From positions 1 through 64,000 of the forward strand of contig NZ_BCVD01000003.1 in NCBI RefSeq assembly GCF_001591565.1: DNA of 64,000 nt, given 5' to 3'. The DNA comes from Priestia flexa NBRC 15715. Lineage in GTDB: Bacteria; Bacillota; Bacilli; Bacillales; Bacillaceae_H. Every line of letters begins with the position of its first letter. The stretch's first letter is position 1. Shown here one piece after another: positions 40,693 through 48,551 of this stretch. The position numbers and the translations under genes were made by a program. The notes under the pieces are model-generated. The model had not been told where the DNA came from and did not search any database. It saw only the letters and a program-made list of their open reading frames with translations.

Positions 40693-40717
40693 ATAAAAAG
40701 GCTGACATATTGTCAGC
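40693..40717 (-). terminator. Original nrdJ terminator, now moved to the far end of the Tn7-like insert
   Basis: Minus strand GCTGACAATATGTCAGC followed by C and five T. Because the target duplication ends in GCTGA, the hairpin is complete here. The other half of the pre-insertion sequence (AAAAAGGCTGA) lies at 46792-46803 next to nrdJ. Confidence 0.8.
40713..40717. repeat. Target-site duplication, left copy (TCAGC)
   Basis: Five bases TCAGC directly before the left terminus; identical to 46792-46796 after the right terminus. Five bp is the duplication length of Tn7-type transposition. Confidence 0.88.
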
Positions 40718-40742
40718 TGTAGCTTTGAAATAAAGTTTGATC
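40718..40742 (+). repeat. Left terminal repeat, TnsB-like site L1
   Basis: TGTAGCTTTGAAATAAAGTT then TGATC. Outermost of four similar sites at this end. Confidence 0.85.
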
Positions 40743-40779
40743 AAAAACATCTCACAAACCCACATCTTACGTTAACTTT

Positions 40780-40823
40780 AAAGAACCCGTTTTGAAAAAA
40801 AGTTTGATCAAAACGGGTTCTTT
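40780..40823. repeat. Perfect 16-bp inverted repeat enclosing TnsB-like site L2
   Basis: Arms AAAGAACCCGTTTTGA (40780-40795) and its exact complement (40808-40823). The site L2 (GTTTTGAAAAAAAGTTTGATC, in part, 40789-40809) spans the left arm and loop. No T-run after it on the minus strand; it could still act as a weak terminator of the ABC-F gene. Confidence 0.8.
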
Positions 40824-40838
40824 CTTTGTGAAGTATTA

Positions 40839-40900
40839 CACTATTTTTATAAAAAAGTTTGATAATTCTCTACTGTATTCTTCAAAAAAGTACCCGATTA
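40839..40900 (+). repeat. TnsB-like sites L3 and L4
   Basis: Two further diverged copies: CTATTTTTATAAAAAAGTTT (from 40841) and GTATTCTTCAAAAAAGTACC (from 40875). L1-L4 are spaced roughly 70, 50 and 35 bp, the loose arrangement typical of a Tn7 left end. Confidence 0.6.
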
Positions 40901-40951
40901 CGGAAGATCTTATTTTGATAATAAGCCCCATTATTTCTCCTTCTTCATTAA

Positions 40952-42409
40952 TCAACCTCTTAATTTTAGCTGTTGATGTTCAATGACGTATATACAATCT
41001 GCTACACAATCAATAAACCTGCGATCATGTGATACGAAGATAATAGTGCCTTCATATGCTTTAACAAATCTTTCTAATGCTTCAATTGCATGGATATCTA
41101 AAAAATTGGTTGGCTCATCTAACAATAAAATATTATACTCTCCTAAAAACAATTGACATAATTGTAGACGAATCGCTTCACCACCACTTAATGATTTTAC
41201 ACTTTTTAAAATATCTGTGCTGACAAACAACATGGAATGTAGAACACTTCGTAAAAATCCCTCATCATATTGAGAACGATTTTTCAAAAATTCTAATACG
41301 GTTTCATCCTTTGTAAATTGATAGCTCATTTGACGAAAGTAGCCAATTTTTGCTTTTGGTGAAATAGTTAATCCGGGTGCTTTGATTGCAATATGGTGGA
41401 GTAAAGTACTTTTACCACTACCATTTTTACCCGTAATCGCTATTTTTTTACCAAGTGGCAGCTGAAAACTTACTTCATTTAATAATACTTTGTTATCCAC
41501 TTGAAGAGTAAATCGGTCTGCCATTATAGGAAATTTATTATGCAACTCTAAACTTCTCGATCGATGGAAGATTATGGATCTATCCTCTTTTACAGCATCG
41601 ACTTCCTGAAGTTTTTCCATTCGTTGTTCAATAGCCTTTGCTGCACGCTGCATAGCTTTTTGGCTTGTACCTTTGGATTTTGTCATAAAGGACTTATCCG
41701 GTTTTGCATTTGCTTCTTTTTTTGACAATCGACCTGCTTGTGCAACTTTTTCAGCTTTCTTCATTTTTTCTTGTGCCGCTTTTTCTAGCCGGCTCTTTTC
41801 TTTTATGAATTGTTCATGTGCTTGACTCTGCTGTTCACGTTCTAACTTCTTTTGTGCCAAGTATTCGCTGTAATTTCCTGAATAGATTCGTACTTTGCCT
41901 TCATGAACTTCCCAAATTGTCGTAACAAGTTCATCTAATACAGAACGGTCATGACTAATTAATACAAGCGCTCCGTAGTAATACCTAAGTTCATCGAGCA
42001 AAAACGAAATACCCTCTTGGTCTAAGTGAGTAGTCGGCTCATCAATTAATAAAGCTTCATAATAATGAGTAAACAATTGAGCGAGCTTCAACCTTGTTTG
42101 TTCCCCACCACTTAACTGATTAGAGTCTCTTGGTACGTCTAATTTTCCAAGTAACGCTGGATCAGCATCACGTACTGATGGAGTTTCAAGTTGCTCAAAA
42201 TAACCATTCTCAACAAGGCGATTCACCTTTCCCGTTGTTGGTTGAATGATACCCGCCAGTAATTTTAGTAACGTGCTTTTACCTGCACCATTTTTACCGA
42301 CTATGCCGATACGGTCAAATTGGTGTACAGCTAATCTTTCAATCTTTAAAACCTCTTTATCTAAATATGTCACTTCTACATTTTCTAATTCAAAACAGAT
42401 TTGTTCCAT
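40952..42409 (-). CDS. ABC-F ribosomal protection protein, Msr type
   Basis: 485 residues, two ABC ATPase domains and no membrane segment. Walker A GKNGAGKSTLLKLLAG and GKNGSGKSTLLHHIA, signatures LSGGEQTRLKLAQL and LSGGEAIRLQLCQLF, Walker B ALLIDEPTTHLD and ILLLDEPTNFLD; between them a long charged, helical linker (about 185-275), the antibiotic-resistance domain. Most like the Msr/Mel group that displaces macrolides from the ribosome. AGGAGG-type site (CGGAGGTAG) before the ATG. Sits after mef with its own leader peptide; the mef-msr pair is a known macrolide-resistance arrangement. Spectrum is inferred. Confidence 0.88.
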   Translation of the reverse strand: MEQICFELENVEVTYLDKEVLKIERLAVHQFDRIGIVGKNGAGKSTLLKLLAGIIQPTTGKVNRLVENGYFEQLETPSVRDADPALLGKLDVPRDSNQLSGGEQTRLKLAQLFTHYYEALLIDEPTTHLDQEGISFLLDELRYYYGALVLISHDRSVLDELVTTIWEVHEGKVRIYSGNYSEYLAQKKLEREQQSQAHEQFIKEKSRLEKAAQEKMKKAEKVAQAGRLSKKEANAKPDKSFMTKSKGTSQKAMQRAAKAIEQRMEKLQEVDAVKEDRSIIFHRSRSLELHNKFPIMADRFTLQVDNKVLLNEVSFQLPLGKKIAITGKNGSGKSTLLHHIAIKAPGLTISPKAKIGYFRQMSYQFTKDETVLEFLKNRSQYDEGFLRSVLHSMLFVSTDILKSVKSLSGGEAIRLQLCQLFLGEYNILLLDEPTNFLDIHAIEALERFVKAYEGTIIFVSHDRRFIDCVADCIYVIEHQQLKLRG

Positions 42410-42437
42410 CTTTCACTACCTCCGAAATATTTTTATT

Positions 42438-42492
42438 TCGTATCGATAGCTAGAATCGATACGAGCCTCTTTCTCAAAACCAAGCTCGTATC
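42438..42492 (-). promoter_or_regulatory. Mutually exclusive hairpins before the ABC-F gene
   Basis: Hairpin A pairs GATACGAGC with GCTCGTATC (42484-42492 with 42458-42466). Hairpin B pairs TCGTATCGAT with ATCGATACGA (42455-42464 with 42438-42447). They share bases 42458-42464, so only one can form. A small third stem (CGAAATA/TATTTCG) abuts the ribosome binding site. This is the layout of leader-peptide attenuation. Confidence 0.7.
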
Positions 42493-42514
42493 AAAAGAAT
42501 AGTAAAAATTGCAT
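42491..42514 (-). CDS. Leader peptide MQFLLFF upstream of the ABC-F gene
   Basis: Seven codons plus stop, preceded by AGGAGGGG at 6-nt spacing, better than many gene sites. The start lies 12 nt after the mef stop and the stop codon overlaps hairpin A. Short hydrophobic leaders of this kind (for example that of msrD) stall with macrolides; the exact stalling behaviour here is inferred. Confidence 0.7.
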   Translation of the reverse strand: MQFLLFF

Positions 42515-42526
42515 GGAATTCCCCTC

Positions 42527-43720
42527 CTATTTTGCTTTCCTTGCGATAACAGCATTTAATACAATTAAAATACCTGTAATCAAAAATAATACGGCCACAT
42601 TTGTTAATTGGATCAGAACCCCAGCAAATGCGTACCCAATCGGTGTTGCAAGTAATGCCAAACTTCCAACAAAACTAAACACTCTCCCAAGTAAATGAGG
42701 TTCAATTTCGGTTTGGATAAGAGCATAAAACGGTGCTGAAAATAATGGGCCAGACAATCCCACTAGACCAGCCATTACGATAAATCCATAGAATAAAGTT
42801 GATGGAAGTGTGCCAGAAATGAATAAGGCAATCCCCACCAGTATCATTCCGATAACAATGAGTTTCAATTTTTCAAATCGATCACCGAAAACCCCCATTA
42901 ATATACCACCAAAGATGAGGCCAACAGCAAAAACAATTTCGATTATTCCTGCTTCAACTACGCCCTTCTCGAAATGATTTCGTGTCATAAGCGGAAAGTA
43001 AGTGCCTAGCGGAATATACAGCACCGAAACAATCGTAATCGTGACTGTTAACCTTAATAAAACAGGATGTTTTACAAGTGCGTAATATCCTTCTTTCATT
43101 TCGCTTATAAAACTAGAGGAATCAACAGTTTCTGATCTCTGCACATTTGGAATGTGAATAAATAGCAAAATACTACTAGCAATTACTGCCCCAAAGACAT
43201 CTAGTAATAGAACCCACTCAATGGAGCTTATCGCTAGTAATGACATCCCCACTGCTGGACCAGCAATATTTGATATAGAAGCCACTGTCTGCCCCCATCC
43301 AGAAACTTTTGTCAAATGCTCTTCTGGGGCCATTAGTGGCATGGACGCTTGCATGGCCGGCATATGGAATGCAGTTGCTATGGAACGAATGATTAACACA
43401 AGTATGACCAAAAGAATACTTGGTTTAAAAAAATACATCGATACAAATAAAGCGAAACTTCCAAGTGCAACCATCATGTCTGCAGAGATCATGATCCATT
43501 TTCGTGAATACCGATCCGTAATAGTTCCTGCAAACGGACCTAACAAGGCTTGTGGCATAAATCCAGCCAGACCTGCCAGCGTTAAAATCAGTGGCGAACC
43601 TCCTGTTGTATCTGTTAACCACCAAATGATACTAAATTGAACAGCAGCACTACTTAATAATGAAAAGAACTGCCCTGTAAAAATCGCTAAAAATTTCCGT
43701 TTCCAATTCTTATTTTCCAT
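42527..43720 (-). CDS. MFS efflux pump, Mef (macrolide) type
   Basis: 397 residues, 12 membrane helices, motif A DRYSRKWIMISADM, opening MENKNWKRKFLAIFTGQFFS like MefA. Proton-driven efflux; macrolide substrate inferred from similarity to MefA, from the ErmD-like leader and from the msr-type gene beside it. ATG 43720 is chosen because the GGAGGTAGGG ribosome binding site precedes it; the ATG at 43735 lies in that site. Two terminator-like hairpins precede it, so transcription is probably attenuated. Confidence 0.85.
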   Translation of the reverse strand: MENKNWKRKFLAIFTGQFFSLLSSAAVQFSIIWWLTDTTGGSPLILTLAGLAGFMPQALLGPFAGTITDRYSRKWIMISADMMVALGSFALFVSMYFFKPSILLVILVLIIRSIATAFHMPAMQASMPLMAPEEHLTKVSGWGQTVASISNIAGPAVGMSLLAISSIEWVLLLDVFGAVIASSILLFIHIPNVQRSETVDSSSFISEMKEGYYALVKHPVLLRLTVTITIVSVLYIPLGTYFPLMTRNHFEKGVVEAGIIEIVFAVGLIFGGILMGVFGDRFEKLKLIVIGMILVGIALFISGTLPSTLFYGFIVMAGLVGLSGPLFSAPFYALIQTEIEPHLLGRVFSFVGSLALLATPIGYAFAGVLIQLTNVAVLFLITGILIVLNAVIARKAK

Positions 43721-43740
43721 TTTCCCTACCTCCAAATAAT

Positions 43741-43772
43741 AAAAAAATCACAAGCATCTGCCTGTGACTTTA
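43741..43772 (-). terminator. Attenuator hairpin immediately before mef
   Basis: TCACAGGC / GCTTGTGA (43748-43767) followed by eight T on the minus strand, ending 20 nt before the mef start. Confidence 0.75.
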
Positions 43773-43869
43773 GAGTAAAGGGAAAGATACCCATCCTTAT
43801 TTTTTTGTAGCTAGTAGAAAGCCTTCACTAAATAAACCTAACTTAGCATAGCTAAGAAGGTGAATGAAG

Positions 43870-43905
43870 ATAAAAATAAAGAAAGGCAGAACAAGCCGCC
43901 TTTCT
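43870..43905 (-). terminator. Attenuator terminator in the mef leader
   Basis: AGAAAGGC / GCCTTTCT, ten-base loop, then a T-rich tail. Downstream, GAAGGCTTTC (around 43820) could pair with the left arm instead, offering an anti-terminator. Confidence 0.7.
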
Positions 43906-44070
43906 CAACATGACATACTTTCATCCCAACATAAATCAAGCAGTAAAGAGCCTCCATCTAAATAGGTAGACTAACTGCAAATATGGAGTGGGTGACTTTT
44001 ACAAATATGAAATGAAGATTATTAAAAAAAGACAGACTAATCCCGTTTACTCTGTATACACAAACAGAGC

Positions 44071-44100
44071 CTTTGAACGTATTTAATTACTTGTTCAAAG
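44071..44100 (-). promoter_or_regulatory. Hairpin overlapping the end of the mef leader peptide
   Basis: CTTTGAAC / GTTCAAAG with a 14-base loop. The first arm is formed by the last codons of the leader (Leu-Asn), so a ribosome stalled at RLR would leave or block it and change downstream folding. Confidence 0.65.
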
Positions 44101-44131
44101 TTAGGGAACGTAGTCTCATAGAATGTGTCAT
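44087..44131 (-). CDS. ErmD-like leader peptide MTHSMRLRSLTLNK
   Basis: Fourteen codons with a strong AAGGAGG ribosome binding site and consensus promoter. Differs from the ErmD leader (MTHSMRLRFPTLNQ, from memory) at three of 14 positions and keeps the MRLR stretch that arrests ribosomes carrying a macrolide or ketolide. Here it precedes a mef gene, not an erm methylase. Confidence 0.85.
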   Translation of the reverse strand: MTHSMRLRSLTLNK

Positions 44132-44172
44132 TTTTTAATAATCCTCCTTATAGTTTATAAAATACATTGTTG

Positions 44173-44201
44173 ATTATATGTTTTCAACAAAAAAAAGTCA
44201 A
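44173..44201 (-). promoter_or_regulatory. Promoter of the mef-msr operon
   Basis: Minus-strand -35 TTGACT (44196-44201), 17-bp spacer, -10 TATAAT (44173-44178). Nearly perfect sigma-A promoter about 40 bp before the leader peptide. Confidence 0.85.
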
Positions 44202-44440
44202 GTTAATTAAGTATATATAACTTCTTGCACTATACTGAGTGCCTTTTGGCATAAGTACCAGTAATTCAAATTTTTATCTATATTTTATTATAAAAATCTA
44301 ATGTATTTTTGTATTATTCTGGATAATGGTCCGTTCCGTTTGCAAAATAAAGATTAGGGCAGACACCATAACATCACATATCCTTTTTATTTACTTGTCT
44401 GCTTCTTACTTATATATTCCTCTAAGTAAGGTTTAATTTT
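44202..44440. other. Non-coding stretch between mef leader and tnsD remnant
   Basis: Very AT-rich. Contains a dyad GCAGACA...TGTCTGC (about 44350-44405) after the tnsD remnant, perhaps a weak terminator. No open frame. Confidence 0.5.
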
Positions 44441-46703
44441 TTAAAAATTCTTGGTTTCTATTGCACAAGATTCCCTCAATTTCTCAAATCTTACACAATT
44501 ATCTTCTTCCAACATTTGATCTATCACTAGGCAACAACGCCGAATTCGAAATTCTTGAACTGTTTCTGTAATTTCATTAAGTAACTTGTTAGTCTTTGGC
44601 AATTTTTCTACATAACTTTTTATTGCGAGGTTGAATATATTTAATCGTTTGCTAAATAATGTACCTGTAATTCTAACTGGCTTTTCTAATGCCATTAATT
44701 CGGGATAAACTACCTTTATCTTTTGATAATATTCTTGATCGCGCTTATTCCAGTCAGTTGCATTTGTTATCGTTGTTGCCTGACGTTTCTGAGGTAAATT
44801 AGCATCGAACCATTCTTTATCATTTTCAGATAGGTACTTATATGCTCTTTGGAATTTTTGACTTAGCTGTGTTCTTGTAACATCAGGGCATTCCTTTATT
44901 GCATCTAATAACAAGGATCGATAGTATTCAATACGATTTTCAGTATTATTTTTTAAAGTAATATTTGGATTATTCGGTGTATGCAGGGTATCACGTTTTG
45001 AAGGGAAATTGGCATCAAGCCATTCTCTATCGTGATTATATAAATAAGTAAAAGTTTTTTTTAACTCCGTTTGAAATTGCTTTCGGTTAGCATTCGGGAA
45101 TTTCTCTCGCCAATCTAATAATTCTGCACGATATTTTTCTGTTAGTTCTGGGGATGTTTCTTTAATAGCAATTTGATTATAAATTGTCTTTAGACTTACA
45201 TCTAGCTCTAATGCAATTTTTTCACGACTTACATTTAAAGATACTAACTTTTCAAACTTCTCTCCCCATACTTTACCGTAAGCTGCTATACGACTTTTAC
45301 TCCACTTATCATCTTCGCTCTTATCTGGGCCTACCCTTGTATATTCAAAACCACACGAACATGAAAATTTTCCAATCAGGACTTTATCTCTAGTGTTTAT
45401 TTCTACCTCTGATATAACCAAATCTTTATAATGCTTGGCTGCTTTATTCAAACAAGGCCACGGACCTCGCCCGAATGGACCATCATCTTCTTTTATTTCT
45501 AAAAACGAGTCTATATCTTGATCAAAGAAATACAGTAAAAGCAAATGACGAAATGGATGTACACTACTTCTTAAATAGTTAGTAAGCATTATTTGCAACC
45601 ATTGGTTTTGTCCATTAACTGTTACTAGCGACTCATATTTTTCTAAAAAAACCTTGTGGAAACTTTGATATAAAGGCTCTGAAAAGTTCTTCTCTTTTTA
45701 GTCTAGTATTTGTCATTAACCAATTATTTTCTCTCAAGAGCGTTCTATACTTTTTAAAGACTTTTTCGATGCTAAATTGGTTGATTGGTATTTGCAGTAA
45801 TCGATAAGCCATTTTGGCTAACTTAACTTGTACCTCTTTGAATTCACACGATTCAATCTCTTGTAATTCAGATAAATCCATTTGTCTTCTATCAAATCTT
45901 ATGTACCCATTTCTGCTAAATTCTCTGTAATCAACAGGATACATTTTCAGTGTCAATTCATGGTGTGGACAATATTCAATTCCTTGAAGCTGATGCTCAC
46001 GGTGAACATATGGTTCACCGAATATATTAATATCGTTGTTAGCGCACTTTGAACAATAAAATAATCCTTGTTTTCTACTAATTTTACCACCTGAAATTCC
46101 CAATCTCCCATGTATACCTTGTCCATTTGTACTAACATCTTCAAACAATTTCTTTTGACGCTCAATCGTAATAAATGGAGCGAAATACGGATATATGGTA
46201 TTTTGAGCTAATAAGCTCTCAACTGAATAGTTACTTCCTAAATTTTGCACCAATGTAGAGAAATGACTCCCAAACTCTATACTCGGTACAAGACTTCGAC
46301 TTTGGAATAATTCCTCTAATGTTTCTACAAAACTTGTATTACCACTATAAAAATGAAATCGGCTGATAGCCGAATAGATCAATTCATCAGGGTAAGGATC
46401 TGTAGGATGTTTAATACCTAACTCATCTGCAATGACAATTGTGTCTTCCAACGGAAATAAAGGAAATTGTTCTCTTATATCAATAACAAAATCCGAGTAT
46501 TCAGTTAAATAAAAGTAATTTCGTTCCAAATCGGACAAGAATTCGTGTTGCCTTCCTGTTTTGATTCCTTTTAATCGAGTAGAGCGACCTACCGAAGAGA
46601 CATCTTGAATATTTAACCACGGTTTATAATCTGCGCCAATTCCAGAGCCACGACCTTCTTTAATCCATTTATCGATTTTAGATGTTCTTGTTCTTTTAGA
46701 CAT
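44441..46703 (-). pseudogene. tnsA-tnsD fusion remnant with frameshift
   Basis: Residues 1 to about 102 are a TnsA N-terminus (KEGRGSGIGADYKPWL, LSDLERNYF, VIDIREQFPL, GIKHPTDP). It then continues as TnsD/TniQ from YPDELIYSAISRF, through a CCCH zinc-finger (CSKC...CPHH). The first frame stops at 45633. One T fewer in the T7 run (45645-45651) restores GFLEKYES and runs into the TnsD C-terminus (TDWNKRDQEYY, FRIRRCC) ending at 44441. TnsA keeps the first acidic residue (Glu60) but has lost the region of the other catalytic Asp and Lys. Whole tnsB and tnsC are absent. Dead transposase remnant. GGGGTG ribosome binding site before the ATG. Confidence 0.88.
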
Positions 46704-46747
46704 AAAAAAACACCCCTTTAGACAATAATATCCAAAGAGGCATTTCT

Positions 46748-46791
46748 TCGCGACTTTTTTATAAACATCGCAACTTTATTTCAAAACTACA
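46748..46791 (-). repeat. Right terminal repeat and TnsB-like sites R1-R2
   Basis: Terminal site 46791-46768 on the minus strand is TGTAGTTTTGAAATAAAGTT then GCGA; overlapping inward, a second copy GATGTTTATAAAAAAGTCGC (46770-46748). Close overlapping sites are the Tn7 right-end pattern. Confidence 0.8.
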
Positions 46792-46796
46792 TCAGC
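46792..46796. repeat. Target-site duplication, right copy (TCAGC)
   Basis: Identical to 40713-40717; 15 bp separate it from the nrdJ stop codon. Confidence 0.88.
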
Positions 46797-46811
46797 CTTT
46801 TTATGACTTTC

Positions 46812-48551
46812 TTATAAACCACACTTTAACTGAGCGCCACAATTTGTACATGTGTTGCAGCCACCCATTTCTTCAACAGTTCCTTGGCGACAAACCGGAC
46901 ACGTATTTCCAATTTCAGAACCAATCGTTACATCGGTTGATCCTACTTCGTTGATTGTATCGACTAATACAACGTGTGGTTTTTCTGCTTTTGTTTCTTT
47001 TACTTCTTCATCAAATGTATTTTCTTCTGCTTTTAGCGTTAATACCTGAGCATCACGGCTACCGTCTACATAAACCGTACCGCCTTTTGCACCGCCTTTA
47101 TATAAACGCTCGTACACTTTTTGAACTTGTTCAACTGTATAGCCACGAGGTGCATTTACCGTTTTACTAATTGAACTATCAATCCAACGTTGAATGACAC
47201 ACTGAACATCAGCATGAGCTTCTGGAGCCAATTCCATTGCTGAGATAAACCATTCTGGAAGGTTGTTTGGATCCGCTTCTGGATGTTGGTCTAAATATTC
47301 TTGAACGATATCTGCCTTTACTTCAATAAATTTCCCTAACCGACCGCTTCTGAAGTAAGAGAATGAGAAGTATGGCTCAAGACCTGTTGACACACCAACC
47401 ATTGTTCCTGTACTACCAGTAGGTGCTACTGTTAGTAAGTGTGAGTTACGAATACCGTGCTCTTTGATGCTTTCGCGAATGTCTTCAGGCATCTTTTTCA
47501 TAAACCCTGTGTTTGTGAAAGCTTCACGTAAACGATCCGTTTCTTCCTTAGTATCACCAATTAAGAATGGGAAGCTTCCTTTTTCTTTCCCAAGCTCTAC
47601 AGACGCACGATATGCTGTTGTTGCAATTGTTTCAAATACTTGATCAACAAGTTCGTTTCCTTTTTCAGAACCGTACTCTGTTTCACAGTAGATAAGCAAA
47701 TCATGAAGACCCATTACACCAAGACCTACACGACGCTCACCAAGAGCTTGCTTTTGATTTTCTTCTAAGAAGTAAGGCGTTGCATCAATAACGTTATCCT
47801 GCATGCGCACACCCGTTTCAACCGTTTGACGAAGTTTTTCAAAGTCTACTGTTTTCTTTTCTTTATCTGCCATTTGCGCTAAATTTACAGCTGCTAAATT
47901 ACAAACTGAAAACGGTGCAAGTGGTTGTTCTCCACATGGATTTGTCGCTACAACATGCTGACCGTATGCTTGTGCATTTGTCATGTCGTTTGCATTATCA
48001 AAGAAGAAGATACCAGGCTCTGCTGAGTACGTTGCGCAAATATTAACTAAGTTCCAAAGCTCTTTTGCACGAATTTTACGATACGTACGAACCTTATTAC
48101 CTTGTTTTTCCCACTCGCGAACATCTCCTACCTCATGCCAGTTTTCGTTGTAGTGTGCCATTTCTTCTTTCGAATAGCTTTCTACATCTGGGAAGCGAAG
48201 CTCGTATTCACCGTCGTTTTCAACTGCATCCATAAACTCTTTTGTTAAACAAACAGAAATGTTTGCTCCTGTTAAAAATTCAGAATTATGAACGCTATAC
48301 GTTCCACCAGTTTGTAGTTTTTCTTCAGCATCTGCAATAATTTTCTCGCTGAATCCACCAAGACCTGGAATTTGCTTATAATTGATAATTCCTTGGTACA
48401 TGTCCTTTTCAGATTCCGTAAGCGGCGTAAATTTCAGCTTATCTTGGGCATGTTTTTTAATCATTTCATCATTTGTGTTTTCAATTAAGAATCGTAAAAT
48501 GCGTGGATTTTGCATTTTAGAGATAATAAACTCAACAATATCTGGATGCCA
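46812..48551 (-). CDS. nrdJ: Adenosylcobalamin-dependent ribonucleotide reductase, exon 2
   Basis: C-terminal 579 residues of class II ribonucleotide reductase, which makes deoxynucleotides with coenzyme B12 and no oxygen need. Begins WHPDIVEFII right after the intron. Contains active-site NPCGEQPLAPFSVCNLAAVN, APTGSTGTMVGVSTG and a C-terminal cysteine-rich swinging tail (CPVCRQG..., CNTCTNCGAQLKCGL). Together with exon 1 the protein is 851 residues, normal length. Its stop is 15 bp from the Tn7-like insert, which replaces its terminator region. Confidence 0.94.
   Translation of the reverse strand, partial: WHPDIVEFIISKMQNPRILRFLIENTNDEMIKKHAQDKLKFTPLTESEKDMYQGIINYKQIPGLGGFSEKIIADAEEKLQTGGTYSVHNSEFLTGANISVCLTKEFMDAVENDGEYELRFPDVESYSKEEMAHYNENWHEVGDVREWEKQGNKVRTYRKIRAKELWNLVNICATYSAEPGIFFFDNANDMTNAQAYGQHVVATNPCGEQPLAPFSVCNLAAVNLAQMADKEKKTVDFEKLRQTVETGVRMQDNVIDATPYFLEENQKQALGERRVGLGVMGLHDLLIYCETEYGSEKGNELVDQVFETIATTAYRASVELGKEKGSFPFLIGDTKEETDRLREAFTNTGFMKKMPEDIRESIKEHGIRNSHLLTVAPTGSTGTMVGVSTGLEPYFSFSYFRSGRLGKFIEVKADIVQEYLDQHPEADPNNLPEWFISAMELAPEAHADVQCVIQRWIDSSISKTVNAPRGYTVEQVQKVYERLYKGGAKGGTVYVDGSRDAQVLTLKAEENTFDEEVKETKAEKPHVVLVDTINEVGSTDVTIGSEIGNTCPVCRQGTVEEMGGCNTCTNCGAQLKCGL

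Larger units (their letters stand above)
40718..46791. mobile_element. Tn7-like element with macrolide-resistance cargo, degenerate
   Basis: 6,074 bp. Terminal repeats face each other: left TGTAGCTTTGAAATAAAGTT, right (minus strand) TGTAGTTTTGAAATAAAGTT, 19 of 20 identical, both with the 5'-TGT of Tn7 ends. Flanked by TCAGC duplication. Both ends carry further internal copies of the repeat, as TnsB sites do. Contents: msr-type ABC-F and mef-type pump, two leader peptides, and a tnsA-tnsD remnant at the right end. The tnsA side faces the 3-prime end of nrdJ, as Tn7-R faces glmS. No tnsB, tnsC or tnsE, so not self-mobile. Confidence 0.88.

Noticed and set aside
44441-45598. The downstream TnsD frame as a separate gene
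   Set aside because: Its first ATG lacks a ribosome binding site, and the frame continues upstream without a stop to the T-run, joining the TnsD N-terminal part.
46799-46822. TGTGGTTTATAAGAAAGTC at the nrdJ stop as the transposon right terminus
   Set aside because: It resembles the internal repeats and starts TGTGG, but its flank does not match the left flank. Taking the end at 46791 gives better repeat identity and an exact TCAGC duplication; this stretch is the nrdJ coding end.
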